NCBI RefSeq assembly: GCF_030553055.1
Contig: NZ_CP130713.1
Coordinates: 1,550,001-1,614,000, forward strand
Direction: 5' to 3'
From: Streptomyces sp. XD-27
GTDB taxonomy: Bacteria > Actinomycetota > Actinomycetes > Streptomycetales > Streptomycetaceae
DNA: 64,000 nucleotides
Below the pieces are notes generated by a model. It saw nothing but the letters and a program-made list of their open reading frames with translations, ran no database searches and was not told where the DNA came from. Positions 18,623 to 33,565 of this stretch are shown here, piece after piece. Each line of letters starts with the position of its first letter. Within the stretch, counting starts at the first letter, position 1. Made by a program: the position numbers and the translations under genes.

Positions 18623-20031
18623 ATGAGCACTCCAGGGCACGTCGGGAAAGGTCTACAGCTCCTTCCCTTCCGGGGTCTGCGGTACGTCCCGGAGCGGGTC
18701 GGCAGTCTCGCCGCCGTCACCTCCCCGCCGTACGACGTCGTCGTACGGCCCGACGGACTGCGCGAACTGGAGACCGCCGACCCTCACAACATCGTCCGGC
18801 TCATCCTGCCCCAGGCCGACACCCCGGCCGACCGGCACCGGCAGGCCGCAGAGACCCTGCGCCGCTGGCAGGACGAGGGCGTCCTCGCACCCGACCCGGA
18901 CCCCGCGCTGTACGTGTACGAGCAGCGAAGAGGCGACATCCTGCAGCGCGGGCTGATCGGCGCCCTGCTGCTGAGCCCCAGAGAGGAGGGCGTCGTCCTC
19001 CCCCATGAGGACGTCATGCCGCACGTCGTCGAGGACCGGGCCGCTCTGATGCGCGCCACCGGCGCCAACCTCGACCCTCTGCTGCTCGCCTATCGGGGCA
19101 ACGGAAACGGCAACGGCGGCAGCAACGCGACCGGCGAGGGGACCGCGGCTCACGACGGCAACCGGGCCGAGTCCATCCCCGGCTCCCCGCCCGCGCACGG
19201 CGCGGCCCGGGTCATCGAGGCCACGGCCACCCGCCCCCGCTGCTGTCCACCACCACGGAGGACGGTTTCGAGCACCGGCTGTGGCGCGTGACCGACCCCG
19301 CCGAGCAAACCGAGATCACCACCGATCTCTCCCACCGGCAGGCCCTCATCGCCGACGGCCACCACCGCTGGGCGACCTACCTGCGGCTGCGCGCGGAACG
19401 CCAGGACCCGGGCCCGTGGGACTACGGCCTGGTGCTGCTGGTCGACACCGCCCGCTACCCCTTGCGGGTACGCGCGATCCACCGGCTCCTGCACCAACTG
19501 CCGATCGGCACCGCGCTCGCGGCGCTCGGGGACGCGTTCCGCGTACGGAAGGTGGAGGGCCCACTGCCCCGCGCGCTGGCCGCACTCGACGAGGCCGCGC
19601 GGGAGGCCGCGTCCGAGCACCCGGCCGACGGCCCCGGCTCCGCCCCCTCGCCCTCGAACGCGTTCCTGCTGGCCGGGGAGGGCGGCTTCCACCTCCTCGA
19701 CCGCCCGGACCCGGCGCTGCTGGCCCGCACGATTCCGGCCGAACGGCCGGAGGCCTGGCGCACGCTGGACGCCACGGTCCTGCACTCCGTGCTCCTGGAC
19801 CACCTGTGGAAGGTCCCCGACGCCCCGGAGCACATCGGCTACATCCACGACGCGGCGGCGGCCGTGGCGCAGACGGAGCGGCACGGCGGTACGGCGGTGC
19901 TGATGCGCCCGGTGTCCGAGGACGTCGTCCACGAACTGGCGCGGCAGGGTGTCGCCATGCCGCACAAGTCGACGTCGTTCGGGCCGAAGCCCGCCACGGG
20001 CCTGGTGCTGCGCAGCATGACCCTGAAGTGA
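18623..20031 (+). pseudogene. DUF1015-family protein, single-base frameshift
   Basis: The first part (ATG 18623) reads LQLLPFRGLRYVPERVGSL, VTSPPYDVV, ADPHNIVRLILP and YVYEQRRGDILQRGLIG, and the second part (from about 19240) has LIADGHHRWATYLRLR, FHLLDRPDPALLAR and MPHKSTSFGPKPATGLVLRS. Together they are one DUF1015 protein of 469 aa, a conserved family of unknown function; the SPPYDV and GHHR motifs are its hallmarks. The two halves are in different frames. Adding one C to the CCCCC run at 19234-19238 restores PLLSTTTEDGFEHRLWRVTD across the junction. A Gly/Asn-rich insert (about residues 158-170) precedes the break. Sequencing error is more likely than decay, since both halves are intact. 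Confidence 0.88.
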
Positions 20032-20036
20032 CGCGC

Positions 20037-20080
20037 ATGAGTGAGGGCGGAACCCCGGCCGGGGTTCCGCCCTCACTCAT
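20037..20080. terminator. Perfect 44-bp palindrome, bidirectional terminator
   Basis: A 20-bp perfect stem with a 4-nt loop lies between the convergent DUF1015 and TPR genes. A second smaller hairpin (20092-20117) follows. Strong shared terminator. Confidence 0.85.
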
Positions 20081-20124
20081 GCCGTGCGTGCCGTGCGGCG
20101 GCTACGGCCGCCGCACGTCAGCGG

Positions 20125-22073
20125 TCAGCTGTCGGCGCCGCCGTCCGCGCGCTGCCCGTCCTGCTCATCCCGCTCGTCACGGTCGTCCTGCTCATCCTGC
20201 TCGTCACGGTCGTCGTGCTCGTCGCGGGCGTCACGGTCATCGCGCTCGTCACGGTCATCGTGCTCATCACGGTCCGAGGCAGCCGGGGCCTCGCCCTCGA
20301 TGCCGTCGTCCGCGGCCGCGCTTTCGTCCTCGGGCATCAGCGCGTCGACGAACTCCACACCGTCCAGCTCCGCGAGCCGGTCCGAAGCGTCCGTCGTCCC
20401 GCCCTGGTCCGCCTCGAGAGCCTTCGCGAACCACTCGCGCGCCTCGTCCTCGCGGCCGACGGCGAGCAGCGCGTCCGCGTACGCGTACCGCAGCCGCGCG
20501 GTCCACGGCTGGACCGAGCTCGACGCCAGCTCGGAGCTCTGCAGGGTCACGACCGCGGCGTCGGCCTGCCCCATGTCCCGCCGGGCACCGGCGACGACCA
20601 GCCGCATCTCGACCTGGCCGGCCCGGTCCAGCTTCTGCACCTCCGGCTCGCCCGCCATGGCCAGGGCACGCTCAGGGCGGCCCATGCCACGCTCGCAGTC
20701 CGCCATCACGGGCCACAGCTCCACGGAACCCGTCATGCGGCGCGCGGCGCGGAACTCCGCGAGCGCCTCCGCGTACTTGCCCACGGCGTACGAGGCGAAT
20801 CCGGCGGCCTCACGGACGGCAGCGACCCGGGAGGCGAGCCGCAGCGCGACGCGCGAGTAGCCGTACGCCTGCTCGGGGTCCTCGTCCAGCAGCTTGGCGA
20901 CCATGACGAGGTTGCGGGCGACATCCTCGGCGAGGGTCTTCGGCAGGCTCATCAGCTCCTGCCGGACATCCTTGTCGATCTCCTGGCCGGTCACGTCCTC
21001 GGGAATCGGCAGCCGCTTGACGGGCTCCCGGTCCCGGTCGCGGTCATCGCGGCGCCCGTACCCACCAGGACGGTCGGTACGCCCGTCACGCCGCCCGTAC
21101 CCGCCGGACCGCTCACGGTCGTCCCGGCCGCGTCCCTGCCCGTACGGACGGCGCGGCCCGCGGTCGTCCCGCCCCGGAAGCCGCCGTCACGGTCATCGCG
21201 GCGGGGCCCACGCGGCCGCTCGTCACGCCGGTCATCGCGCCGATCGTCTCGGCGGTCGTCACGGCGGTCGTCACGATGGAACGACGGCCGGTCATCACGG
21301 CGGTCATCACGGCGGAACGAGGGCCGATCGTCACGGCGATCGTCGCGACGGAAGGACGGCCGGTCATCGCGGCGATCGTCGCGACGCTCATCACGACGGT
21401 CGTCACGACGGAACGACGGCCGGTCATCGCGACGGCCATAGCCACCGCCAGGGCGGAAGCCACGGTCGTCATCGCGACGGGGACCACGCGGCCGGTCGTC
21501 GCGCCGCTCGTCACGGCGCTCATCGCGACGGTCATCACGACGGAAACCACCACGGTCGTCGTCACGACGCGGACCGCGATCACGGTCATCGCGGCGGAAA
21601 CGCGAACGGTCGTCCCGGTCGCGGTCCTGCCGGAAACCGCCATCGCGGTCGTCGCGACGCGGACCACGCGGTCGGTCGTCACGCCGGTCATCGCGCCGAT
21701 CTTCACGGCGGAACGAGGGCCGATCATCACGGCGGTCGTCACGGCGGTCGTCGCGACGGAAGGAGGGCCGGTCATCGCGGCGCTCGTCGCGCCGGTCGTC
21801 ACGACGGTCGTCACGGCGGAACGACGGCCGGTCGTCACGGCGGTAGGAAGGCCGGTCGTCACGCCGGTCGTCGCGGCGGTCGTCGCGGCGGAACGAGGGC
21901 CCGTCATCACGACGGCCGTAGCCGCCGGATCGTCCACCGCGCTCGTCATCACGGCGAGGGCCACGCGGACGGTCATCGGGGCGACGACCCGAGCTTCGGA
22001 AATCACGCCGGTCGCCGCCGTCACGGCGCCGGGGCTCGCGCTCCGGCCTGTCGTCAGGGGAGTTGGGGGACAT
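20125..22073 (-). pseudogene. Arg/Asp-repeat plus TPR protein, single-base frameshift between the two parts
   Basis: From ATG 22073 (AGGAG eight bases upstream) the first 300 residues are extremely Arg/Asp-rich repeats of the type RRDDRPSFRRDDRRD and RPRGPRRDD. The frame then fails at 21168-21175. Adding one G gives GGDDRGPRRPYGQGR and continues through EPVKRLPIPEDVTG into the second part, DVRQELMSLPKTLAEDVARNL with TPR-like helices (YAEALAEFRAARRMTGSVE, ARLRYAYADALLAVGREDE), ending in an Asp/Arg/Glu-rich tail. The joined protein would be 649 aa. TPRs mediate protein contacts and the RD repeats are likely disordered and RNA-binding, so a role near ribosomes is a guess supported only by its place beside the rrn operon. 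Confidence 0.82.
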
Positions 22074-22149
22074 CGACGTGACTCCTGTCATGAGGTACCG
22101 CAGTCATTCTCGCACCTGGCTTACCGGCGCGCTTCAGCAAAACAAAAAA

Positions 22150-22187
22150 GACCCTTGGTCCCAGCATGCACGCTGGGACCAAGGGTC
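22150..22187 (-). terminator. rrn operon terminator
   Basis: A perfect 16-bp stem (22150-22165 / 22172-22187) with a 6-nt loop, followed leftward by TTTTTTGTTTT. A textbook intrinsic terminator just after 5S rRNA. Confidence 0.95.
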
Positions 22188-22199
22188 CTGAAAGATTGT

Positions 22200-22316
22200 T
22201 CGGCGGCGTCCTACTCTCCCACAGGGTCCCCCCTGCAGTACCATCGGCGCTGAAAGGCTTAGCTTCCGGGTTCGGAATGTAACCGGGCGTTTCCCTAACG
22301 CAATAACCACCGAAAC
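22200..22316 (-). rRNA. rrf: 5S ribosomal RNA
   Basis: The minus strand begins GTTTCGGTGGTTATTGCGTT and contains ACGCCCGGTTACATTCCGAA and GGGAGAGTAGGACGCCGCC, the standard actinobacterial 5S sequence. About 117 nt, last RNA of the operon, followed by the terminator at 22150-22187. Ends are good to a few bases. Confidence 0.95.
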
Positions 22317-22423
22317 CCTATCGGGTTCGAGCGAACAAGCACACTCTTCAATTGAAGTACTACTGGTTCGACCGGTGCGACAGTTCGCAACCCGGGAACC
22401 ACACAGTGGACGCGAGCAACTGA

Positions 22424-27356
<4,933 letters not shown>

Positions 27357-27920
27357 AATGTTTTCCCGTAATCGGGATGCACACTCGCGTTGAGCGGAAC
27401 CATCGGGAGGAATAATCCCGACGGTTCACAGCGTCCTCGCTGTGTTTTGTTTCTTCAAAGGAACCTCGTCCCAGACCATCAGGCCCGGAGACGGGGTATC
27501 AACATATCTGGCGTTGACTTTTGGCACGCTGTTGAGTTCTCAAGGAACGGACGCTTCCTTCGGCTTCCCTCTCGGGCTTCCTCCGGGCGCTTCCCTTCGG
27601 TCTTGCGTTTCCAACCTTACCAGATCCGATTTCCAGTCCGTTTCCGTTCTGGCCCGTTTCCGGATTCCCCTGTTGGAGCGGGGTCTTTCGCGCCTTCCGG
27701 CGTGTCCACTACTTTAGCGGATTTCTCTCCGGGCTCCCAATCGAGCCTTCCGGGTCAGAATTCCGGCACGTCAAAAAGACGCAGCGGAAGAAGACCCCGG
27801 TGAGGGATTTCGCAGGTAGTGGGTTGCCACCTGGGGCTGTGGAGAAGTGGGCCGGAAGGCACCACGTCATCCGCCCGTCTCAAGCGGCTCGGGATACGTT
27901 AGGGCTCTCGTCGGCCCGAG
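27357..27920 (-). promoter_or_regulatory. rrn promoter and leader region
   Basis: About 560 bp without protein genes. The distal part contains candidate -10 boxes TAAAGT (complement 27711-27716, with TTGGGA 18 bp upstream) and TAAGGT (complement 27614-27619), and an isolated TTGACG (27769-27774), consistent with several tandem rrn promoters. The leader contains CTTGAGAACTCAACAGCGTG (near 27531-27550), a conserved Streptomyces rrn leader/processing element. Exact start sites cannot be fixed by eye. Confidence 0.65.
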
Positions 27921-28607
27921 TCAAGTTCGGCCTGACGTCGTGTCGGGCCGTCGTGTCGGGCCGCGGCGGCGCGGGGTGTGGGCCCGGTACGGGCTGACCG
28001 TGCGGTCACCCGCGATCCAGAAGCGCCAGGGGTGGTTCGCGCCGTCTCCCCCGACGCCGGTGCGCGGGCCGCGCAGCACCTCCGAAGGTCGCACGGGGTC
28101 GCCCGCGAGGAGCCGCATCGGGGCCTCGCGCCCGGCACCCCGTCCGCCGCAGACATCGGTGCCGTTCAGCAGCCGGTCCACTTCCAGGGCCGTGGCCAGG
28201 CGCGCCGGGCCCTTGGCCAGCTCGTGGTCGCCTCGGGCGGTGGCGCGGCGCGTCCGGGCCAGTTCCGCGCCGCGGACGATCTCTCCCGCCCGCAGGAGCA
28301 CCCCGCTGGCGAAGCCCTCCGGGCCGCAGACCAGGTTCAGGCAGTGCCACATGCCGTAGGTGAAGTAGACGTATGCGTGACCGGGCGGCCCGAACATCAC
28401 GGCGTTGCGCTCAGTGCGGCCGCGGTAGGCGTGCGAGCCGGGGTCGGCCTCGCCCGCGTACGCCTCCACCTCTGTCAGGCGCACCTCGATGGGGCCGTGC
28501 AGGGTTCTGCGTACCAGGACACGCCCGAGCAGATCGGGGGCGACCTCCAGTACGGGGCGGTCGAAGAAACTCCGGTCGAGCGGCGTACGGTCGGATGCCA
28601 CGGTCAC
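27921..28607 (-). CDS. DNA-3-methyladenine glycosylase (AAG/MPG family)
   Basis: Removes alkylated purines from DNA in base-excision repair. A 228-aa protein matching the AAG fold: [20 protein letters not shown], the catalytic Glu and neighbours in [20 protein letters not shown], then [20 protein letters not shown] and the core [20 protein letters not shown]. Also [11 protein letters not shown], with [20 protein letters not shown] before the C-terminus. GTG 28607 is taken as start; GTG 28601 is possible, and neither has a strong Shine-Dalgarno. It is read toward the rrn operon but independently, and diverges from spo0M. Family assignment is secure. Confidence 0.94.
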   Translation of the reverse strand: MTVASDRTPLDRSFFDRPVLEVAPDLLGRVLVRRTLHGPIEVRLTEVEAYAGEADPGSHAYRGRTERNAVMFGPPGHAYVYFTYGMWHCLNLVCGPEGFASGVLLRAGEIVRGAELARTRRATARGDHELAKGPARLATALEVDRLLNGTDVCGGRGAGREAPMRLLAGDPVRPSEVLRGPRTGVGGDGANHPWRFWIAGDRTVSPYRAHTPRRRGPTRRPDTTSGRT

Positions 28608-28805
28608 GGGATTCGAGCGTAGTGCAACAGATCTCCGGCGGTTCCGCACAGCTGTGGTGTGGGGTTGGTGCGGGGACCGGTCGGCTGGAAGGGTAGCTGG
28701 AAGGGTAGGACGGAACCGGCCGCCGCCGTTCCGCGTTTCTACCGGTCAACGGTTCCCGTGCGGACCGGCAGATCAATCAGTGGTCATGTCCTGGAGAGGA
28801 AGAAC

Positions 28806-29588
28806 ATGGGCTTCAAGAAGCTGCTCGCGAGTCTGGGTGCCGGTGGCGCCTCGGTCGAGACGGTGCTGACCGAGGAGAACGTCGTACCGGGCGGTGTCGT
28901 GCAGGGTGAGGTCCGCATCCAGGGCGGTTCCGTCGCACAGCAGATCGAGGGGGTGTCCGTCGGTCTGCAGGCGCGGGTCGAGGTCGAGGGCAACGACCAG
29001 GAATACAAGCAGGACGTCGAGTTCACCCGGCAGCAGCTCGGCGGCGCCTTCGAGGTGCAGGCGGGTGCGGTGCACGCCGTGCCGTTCGCGCTGGAGATCC
29101 CCTGGGAGACCCCGATCACGACGTTCCTGGGCCGGCACCTGACCGGGATGAACGTGGGCGTGACGACGGAGCTGGCGATCGCCCGCGCCGTGGACTCCGG
29201 TGACCTGGACCCGATCAACGTGCACCCGATTCCGGCGCAGCAGGCCATCCTGGACGCCTTCGGCTCGCTGGGCTTCCGGTTCAAGAGCGCGGACCTGGAG
29301 CGCGGGCACATCCGCGGCACCCGGCAGCGGCTGCCGTTCTACCAGGAGATCGAGTTCTACGCGCCGGAGCAGTACCGCGGGCTGAACCAGGTCGAGCTGA
29401 CGTTCATCGCGGACGACCGCGAGATGGACGTGGTGCTGGAGATGGACAAGAAGCCGGGGCTGTTCACCGAGGGCAGCGACTCGTACCGGGCGTTCACCGT
29501 CAGCCTGTCCTCGTTCCAGAGCACCGACTGGGCCGCGTACCTGAACCAGTGGCTGGCCGAGGTCGGCGGCAAGCGCAACTGGCTCTGA
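28806..29588 (+). CDS. Spo0M-family sporulation-control protein
   Basis: A 260-aa arrestin-fold protein: MGFKKLLASLGAGGASVETV, ENVVPGGVVQGEVRIQGGS, FALEIPWETPITTFLGRHL, RAVDSGDLDPINVHPIP and a long C-terminal half with EIEFYAPEQYRGLNQVEL. Spo0M of Bacillus influences sporulation and cytoskeletal or phospholipid interactions; in Streptomyces its role is not defined. No signal peptide or membrane segment. GAGAGGAAGAAC directly before ATG 28806 is a good ribosome-binding site. Monocistronic, with a hairpin at 29623-29655 after it. Confidence 0.93.
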   Translation: MGFKKLLASLGAGGASVETVLTEENVVPGGVVQGEVRIQGGSVAQQIEGVSVGLQARVEVEGNDQEYKQDVEFTRQQLGGAFEVQAGAVHAVPFALEIPWETPITTFLGRHLTGMNVGVTTELAIARAVDSGDLDPINVHPIPAQQAILDAFGSLGFRFKSADLERGHIRGTRQRLPFYQEIEFYAPEQYRGLNQVELTFIADDREMDVVLEMDKKPGLFTEGSDSYRAFTVSLSSFQSTDWAAYLNQWLAEVGGKRNWL

Positions 29589-29622
29589 TCGGCGGCCGGT
29601 TCCGACCGGCGGCCCTGGACGG

Positions 29623-29655
29623 AGGGCGTGCGGGACCCGTGGTCCGGCACGCCCT
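29623..29655 (+). terminator. Terminator of spo0M-like gene
   Basis: Outer stem 29623-29631 / 29647-29655 with an inner GGACC/GGTCC pair and a following TTTGT. Located 35 bp after the stop. Confidence 0.75.
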
Positions 29656-29822
29656 TTGTCATGCCTGGCCCTTGGCTGACACGCCGTCACGGTGTGGGAG
29701 GGCCGTGTCCCGGCCGGGGCGGGGCGCCGGTGTGGCCGTGCGCGCATCGTCCCGGACCGGGCGGCCGTCGCTGGCTAGGCTTGCGGCGCATGCGTCTCGT
29801 ACGAGCAGCAGGAGGTTTCGAC

Positions 29823-30362
29823 GTGTCACAGCAGAGCCGGCGTCCGCTCCCCCATGACTTCCATCCCCCGGTGCCGTCCTTCTCGGTGCGGAGCGAGGAT
29901 GTGGAGGACGAGGGCACGCTGAATGCCGCCCAGGTGTACGCGAAGGGGAACACGTCCCCGCATCTGCGGTGGGAGGGTTTCCCGGAGGCGACGAAGAGCT
30001 TCGCCGTCACGTGCTTCGATCCGGACGCGCCGACGGGCAGCGGCTTCTGGCACTGGGTGCTGTTCGACATCCCGGCGTCGGTGTCCGAACTGCCGGCCGG
30101 GGCGGGTAGTGAGGGGTTCAAGGGGCTGCCGGCGGGCGCCGTCCACGTCCGGAACGACTACGGGACGCGGGACTTCGGCGGTGCCGCGCCGCCGCCCGGG
30201 GACGGGTCGCACCGCTACGTGTTCACCGTCTACGCCGTGGACACCGAGAAGCTGGGCCCGGACGCGGACGCTTCGCCCGCGGTCGTCGGTTTCCATCTGC
30301 GCTTCCACACGCTGGCCAGGGCGAACGTGATCGCCGAGTACGAGACGCCGGCCGGGGCGTGA
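29823..30362 (+). CDS. YbhB/YbcL family (PEBP/Raf-kinase-inhibitor-like) protein
   Basis: A 179-aa phosphatidylethanolamine-binding-protein fold: [20 protein letters not shown], the anion-pocket motif [40 protein letters not shown] and [13 protein letters not shown]. The D-x-D-A-P and G-x-H-R/H-x-Y motifs define the family. Role in bacteria is unclear (small-molecule or lipid binding, possible inhibitor of proteases or kinases). No signal peptide, so cytoplasmic. GTG 29823 follows AGGAGG at seven bases. An ATG at 29790 is in frame but has no such site. A strong hairpin follows the stop. Confidence 0.92.
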   Translation: MSQQSRRPLPHDFHPPVPSFSVRSEDVEDEGTLNAAQVYAKGNTSPHLRWEGFPEATKSFAVTCFDPDAPTGSGFWHWVLFDIPASVSELPAGAGSEGFKGLPAGAVHVRNDYGTRDFGGAAPPPGDGSHRYVFTVYAVDTEKLGPDADASPAVVGFHLRFHTLARANVIAEYETPAGA

Positions 30363-30367
30363 GACCG

Positions 30368-30403
30368 GCGGCGCGGACGGGCCCACGGGGCCGTCCGCGC
30401 CGC
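30368..30403 (+). terminator. Terminator after YbhB-like gene
   Basis: A 13-bp perfect stem (30368-30380 / 30391-30403) with a 10-nt loop, five bases after the stop codon. Confidence 0.8.
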
Positions 30404-30500
30404 TAAATTGCGTTGTCGCCGCACCTGCACCACGCCAGAGTTGATCCCGGCCCGCCCGTTCGGAGCGGGCCGGTGCGCCGGTGTGCGGGAGGTGGTCCGG

Positions 30501-31007
30501 GTGCGCGAGACGCTGGTCCTCAATGCGAGTTTCGAGCCGCTGTCGACGGTGACGCTGCGGCGTGCGGTGGTGCTGGTCCTCCAGGACAAGGCCGTCGTCG
30601 AGCAGGCGCATCCCCGGCTCCGGGTGCGGGCGTCGGCGGTCGATGTGCCGCTGCCGCGGGTGATCCGGCTGTGCCGGTACGTACGGGTCCCGTTCCGAAG
30701 ACAGGCGCCGTGGTCACGGCGCGGTGTGCTGGTCCGGGACCGGCACCGGTGCGCGTACTGCGGGGGCAGGGCGACGACGGTGGACCACGTGGTGCCCCGG
30801 TCGCACGGGGGCGGGGACACCTGGTTGAACACGGTCGCGTCCTGCGCGGAGGACAACCACCGCAAGGCGGACCGGACCCCGGAGCAGGCGGGGATGCGGC
30901 TGCTCAACGCCCCGTTCGAGCCGTCCCCTTCGGACGCGCTGCTGCTCGCGCTGGGCCCGTCGGCCGCCCGTGACCTGCCGGACTGGCTGACTCCGCGCGC
31001 CGCCTGA
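30501..31007 (+). CDS. HNH endonuclease family protein
   Basis: A 168-aa protein with VRETLVLNASFEPLSTVTLR at the start and a zinc-finger HNH domain: DRHRCAYCGGRATTVDHVVP, then RSHGGGDTWLNTVASCAEDN and HRKADRTPEQAG. The two CxxC-like pairs bind zinc, and the D-H...N...H residues form the metal-dependent nuclease centre. Such proteins are widespread single-copy genes in actinobacteria and not linked here to a restriction or phage module, so a housekeeping nucleic-acid role is likelier than defence. Start GTG 30501 is chosen because GGAGG lies nine bases upstream; GTG 30483 is possible. Convergent with the SPFH gene across a bidirectional terminator. Confidence 0.9.
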   Translation: MRETLVLNASFEPLSTVTLRRAVVLVLQDKAVVEQAHPRLRVRASAVDVPLPRVIRLCRYVRVPFRRQAPWSRRGVLVRDRHRCAYCGGRATTVDHVVPRSHGGGDTWLNTVASCAEDNHRKADRTPEQAGMRLLNAPFEPSPSDALLLALGPSAARDLPDWLTPRAA

Positions 31008-31033
31008 GGCGCGCCCACCGCCCGACATGAGAT

Positions 31034-31070
31034 GAGCTGCCGCTCGCGCCGTGGGCGCGGGCGGCAGCTC
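31034..31070. terminator. Bidirectional terminator HNH / SPFH genes
   Basis: A 17-bp stem (31034-31050 / 31054-31070) with one G.U pair and a 3-nt loop between two convergent genes. Confidence 0.8.
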
Positions 31071-31098
31071 GTGGTGCCGATGGTGGTGGTGTGCCGGG

Positions 31099-32034
31099 TC
31101 AGTCGATCTTGGGCTGCTCGCGGCGCGGTGCGGCTTCCTTGGGGGAACCGGAGCCGCCGCCCATGGGGCCGAAGTTGCCGATGGCACCGCCGAGTCCCTT
31201 GAGCGCGTCGCCGATCTCGCTGGGGACGATCCAGAGCTTGTTGGCGTCGCCTTCCGCGATCTTCGGCAGCATCTGGAGGTACTGGTACGACAGCAGCTTC
31301 TGGTCCGGGTCTCCGGCGTGGATGGACTCGAAGACGGTGCGGATCGCCTGGGCCTCGCCCTCGGCGCGCAGCGCGGCGGCCTTGGCCTCGCCCTCGGCGC
31401 GCAGGATCGCGGACTGCTTCTCGCCCTCGGCGCGCAGGATCTCGGACTGACGGACGCCCTCGGCCTGGAGGATCGCGGCGCGCTTGTCCCGGTCGGCGCG
31501 CATCTGCTTCTCCATCGAGTCCTGGATGGAGGTCGGCGGCTCGATGGCCTTGAGCTCGACGCGGTTGACGCGGATGCCCCACTTGCCCGTGGCCTCGTCC
31601 AGGACACCGCGCAGGGCGGCGTTGATCTCCTCACGGGAGGTGAGGGTCCGCTCCAGGTCCATGCCGCCGATGATGTTGCGCAGCGTGGTGACGGTGAGCT
31701 GCTCGATGGCCTGGATGAAGCTGGCGACCTCGTAGGTCGCGGCGCGGGCGTCGGTGACCTGGTAGTAGATGACGGTGTCGATGTTGACGACGAGGTTGTC
31801 CTGGGTGATCACCGGCTGGGGCGGGAACGGCACGACCTGTTCACGCAGGTCGACGCGGTTGCGGACCGAGTCGATGAACGGCACGACGATGTTGAGGCCC
31901 GCGTTGAGGGTGCGGGTGTAGCGCCCGAAGCGCTCCACGATGGCCGCGCTGGCCTGCGGGATGACCTGGATCGTCTTGATGAGTGCGATGAAGACGAGCA
32001 CCACCAGGATGATCAGGACGATGATGATTCCCAC
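31099..32034 (-). CDS. SPFH/Band-7 (stomatin-like) membrane protein
   Basis: A 311-aa protein with one N-terminal membrane helix (MGIIIVLIILVVLVFIALIK), then the SPFH domain: VIPQASAAIVERFGRYTRTL, LREQVVPFPPQPVITQDNLV, and a long Ala/Glu coiled coil with three near-repeats (ILRAEGEKQSAI, ILRAEGEAKAAA, LRAEGEAQAI). Stomatin/flotillin-like proteins form oligomeric scaffolds at the inner membrane. GTG 32034 has GGGAG at five to six bases. The partner NfeD gene is directly upstream, the classic nfeD-SPFH pair. Confidence 0.94.
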   Translation of the reverse strand: MGIIIVLIILVVLVFIALIKTIQVIPQASAAIVERFGRYTRTLNAGLNIVVPFIDSVRNRVDLREQVVPFPPQPVITQDNLVVNIDTVIYYQVTDARAATYEVASFIQAIEQLTVTTLRNIIGGMDLERTLTSREEINAALRGVLDEATGKWGIRVNRVELKAIEPPTSIQDSMEKQMRADRDKRAAILQAEGVRQSEILRAEGEKQSAILRAEGEAKAAALRAEGEAQAIRTVFESIHAGDPDQKLLSYQYLQMLPKIAEGDANKLWIVPSEIGDALKGLGGAIGNFGPMGGGSGSPKEAAPRREQPKID

Positions 32035-32136
32035 AGCGGCTCCCCGTGCCCTTCGTGCTTGTGTCGGTCAGGACTGTCGGTGTCGTCGGAACGATGATGT
32101 TGAAGTCTTTCAGATAACCGGTGTCCGGCGCAGCCT

Positions 32137-32172
32137 GACGGGGTGACATGACCTGACGGGGTCACATGACCA
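32137..32172. repeat. 18-bp tandem duplication spanning the nfeD stop codon
   Basis: Two adjacent copies of ctgacggggtgacatgac / ctgacggggtcacatgac, one base different. The second copy supplies the last codons and stop of the NfeD gene. Confidence 0.6.
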
Positions 32173-32584
32173 CGGCCGTGGCGCCGTCGATGTCGACGAC
32201 GTCGACCTGCTGTCCGGGTTCGTAGGCCTGGTCGGTGTCGAGGGCGCGGGCCGACCAGACCTCGCCCGCGAGTTTGATCCGGCCGCTGGCGCCGTCGACC
32301 CGTTCCAGGACGACCGCCTGGCGGCCCTTCAGCGCTTCGACGCCGCTGACGAGTTCGGGGGGCCGGCGGCGGCTGCGGTTGGCCATCGGGCGTACGGCGG
32401 CGATGAGCGCGACCGACACGGCGGCGAAGACCACCGTCTGCAGCACGAGTCCGCCGCCGAGCGCGTCGGTGAGGGCGGCGGCGACGGAGCCGACCGCGAC
32501 CATCCCGAATTCGGGCATCGCGGTCAGCACGAGCGGAATCCCCAGTCCTCCAGCGGCGATCAGCCACCACACCCATGCGTCCAC
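32162..32584 (-). CDS. NfeD-family membrane protein
   Basis: A 140-aa protein with two to three N-terminal membrane segments (WVWWLIAAGGLGIPLVLTAM, then GMVAVGSVAAALTDAL and VLQTVVFAAVSVALIAAV) and a C-terminal OB-fold NfeD domain (ALKGRQAVVLERVDGASGRI, LAGEVWSARAL, EPGQQVDVVDIDGATAVV). It works with the adjacent SPFH protein at the membrane; the short form lacks the ClpP-like protease domain of long NfeD proteins. GTG 32584 is the best start; no clear Shine-Dalgarno. First gene of the two-gene unit. Confidence 0.9.
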   Translation of the reverse strand: MDAWVWWLIAAGGLGIPLVLTAMPEFGMVAVGSVAAALTDALGGGLVLQTVVFAAVSVALIAAVRPMANRSRRRPPELVSGVEALKGRQAVVLERVDGASGRIKLAGEVWSARALDTDQAYEPGQQVDVVDIDGATAVVM

Positions 32585-32661
32585 ATGGTCATGGTAGTTC
32601 GCGCCGTGTACGGGGGAACAGGGCGCGGGCCGACCGGACCGCCGGGGGCCGGGGCGGCGGG

Positions 32662-33456
<795 letters not shown>

Positions 33457-33565
33457 GAGCGCGTTGTCTCCCATTGCAGTCTCGAATGTCGCTTGCGCCG
33501 GTAGGCGCAGTCCCCAGGGAAAACCTACGCCACGTGGTGTCGGTGCCAGTCCCTAGGCTGGGGGC

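Noticed and set aside
21160..22070. CRISPR array in the repetitive region
   Set aside because: The units are short, coding (RRDDRR) and without unique spacers; no cas genes.
21276..22253. Val/Thr/Arg-rich ORF antisense to the RD-repeat protein
   Set aside because: A by-product of the tandem repeats in the sense gene; no start context.
30501..31007. HNH protein as part of a restriction or phage-defence system
   Set aside because: No methylase, restriction or phage genes nearby; neighbours are housekeeping.
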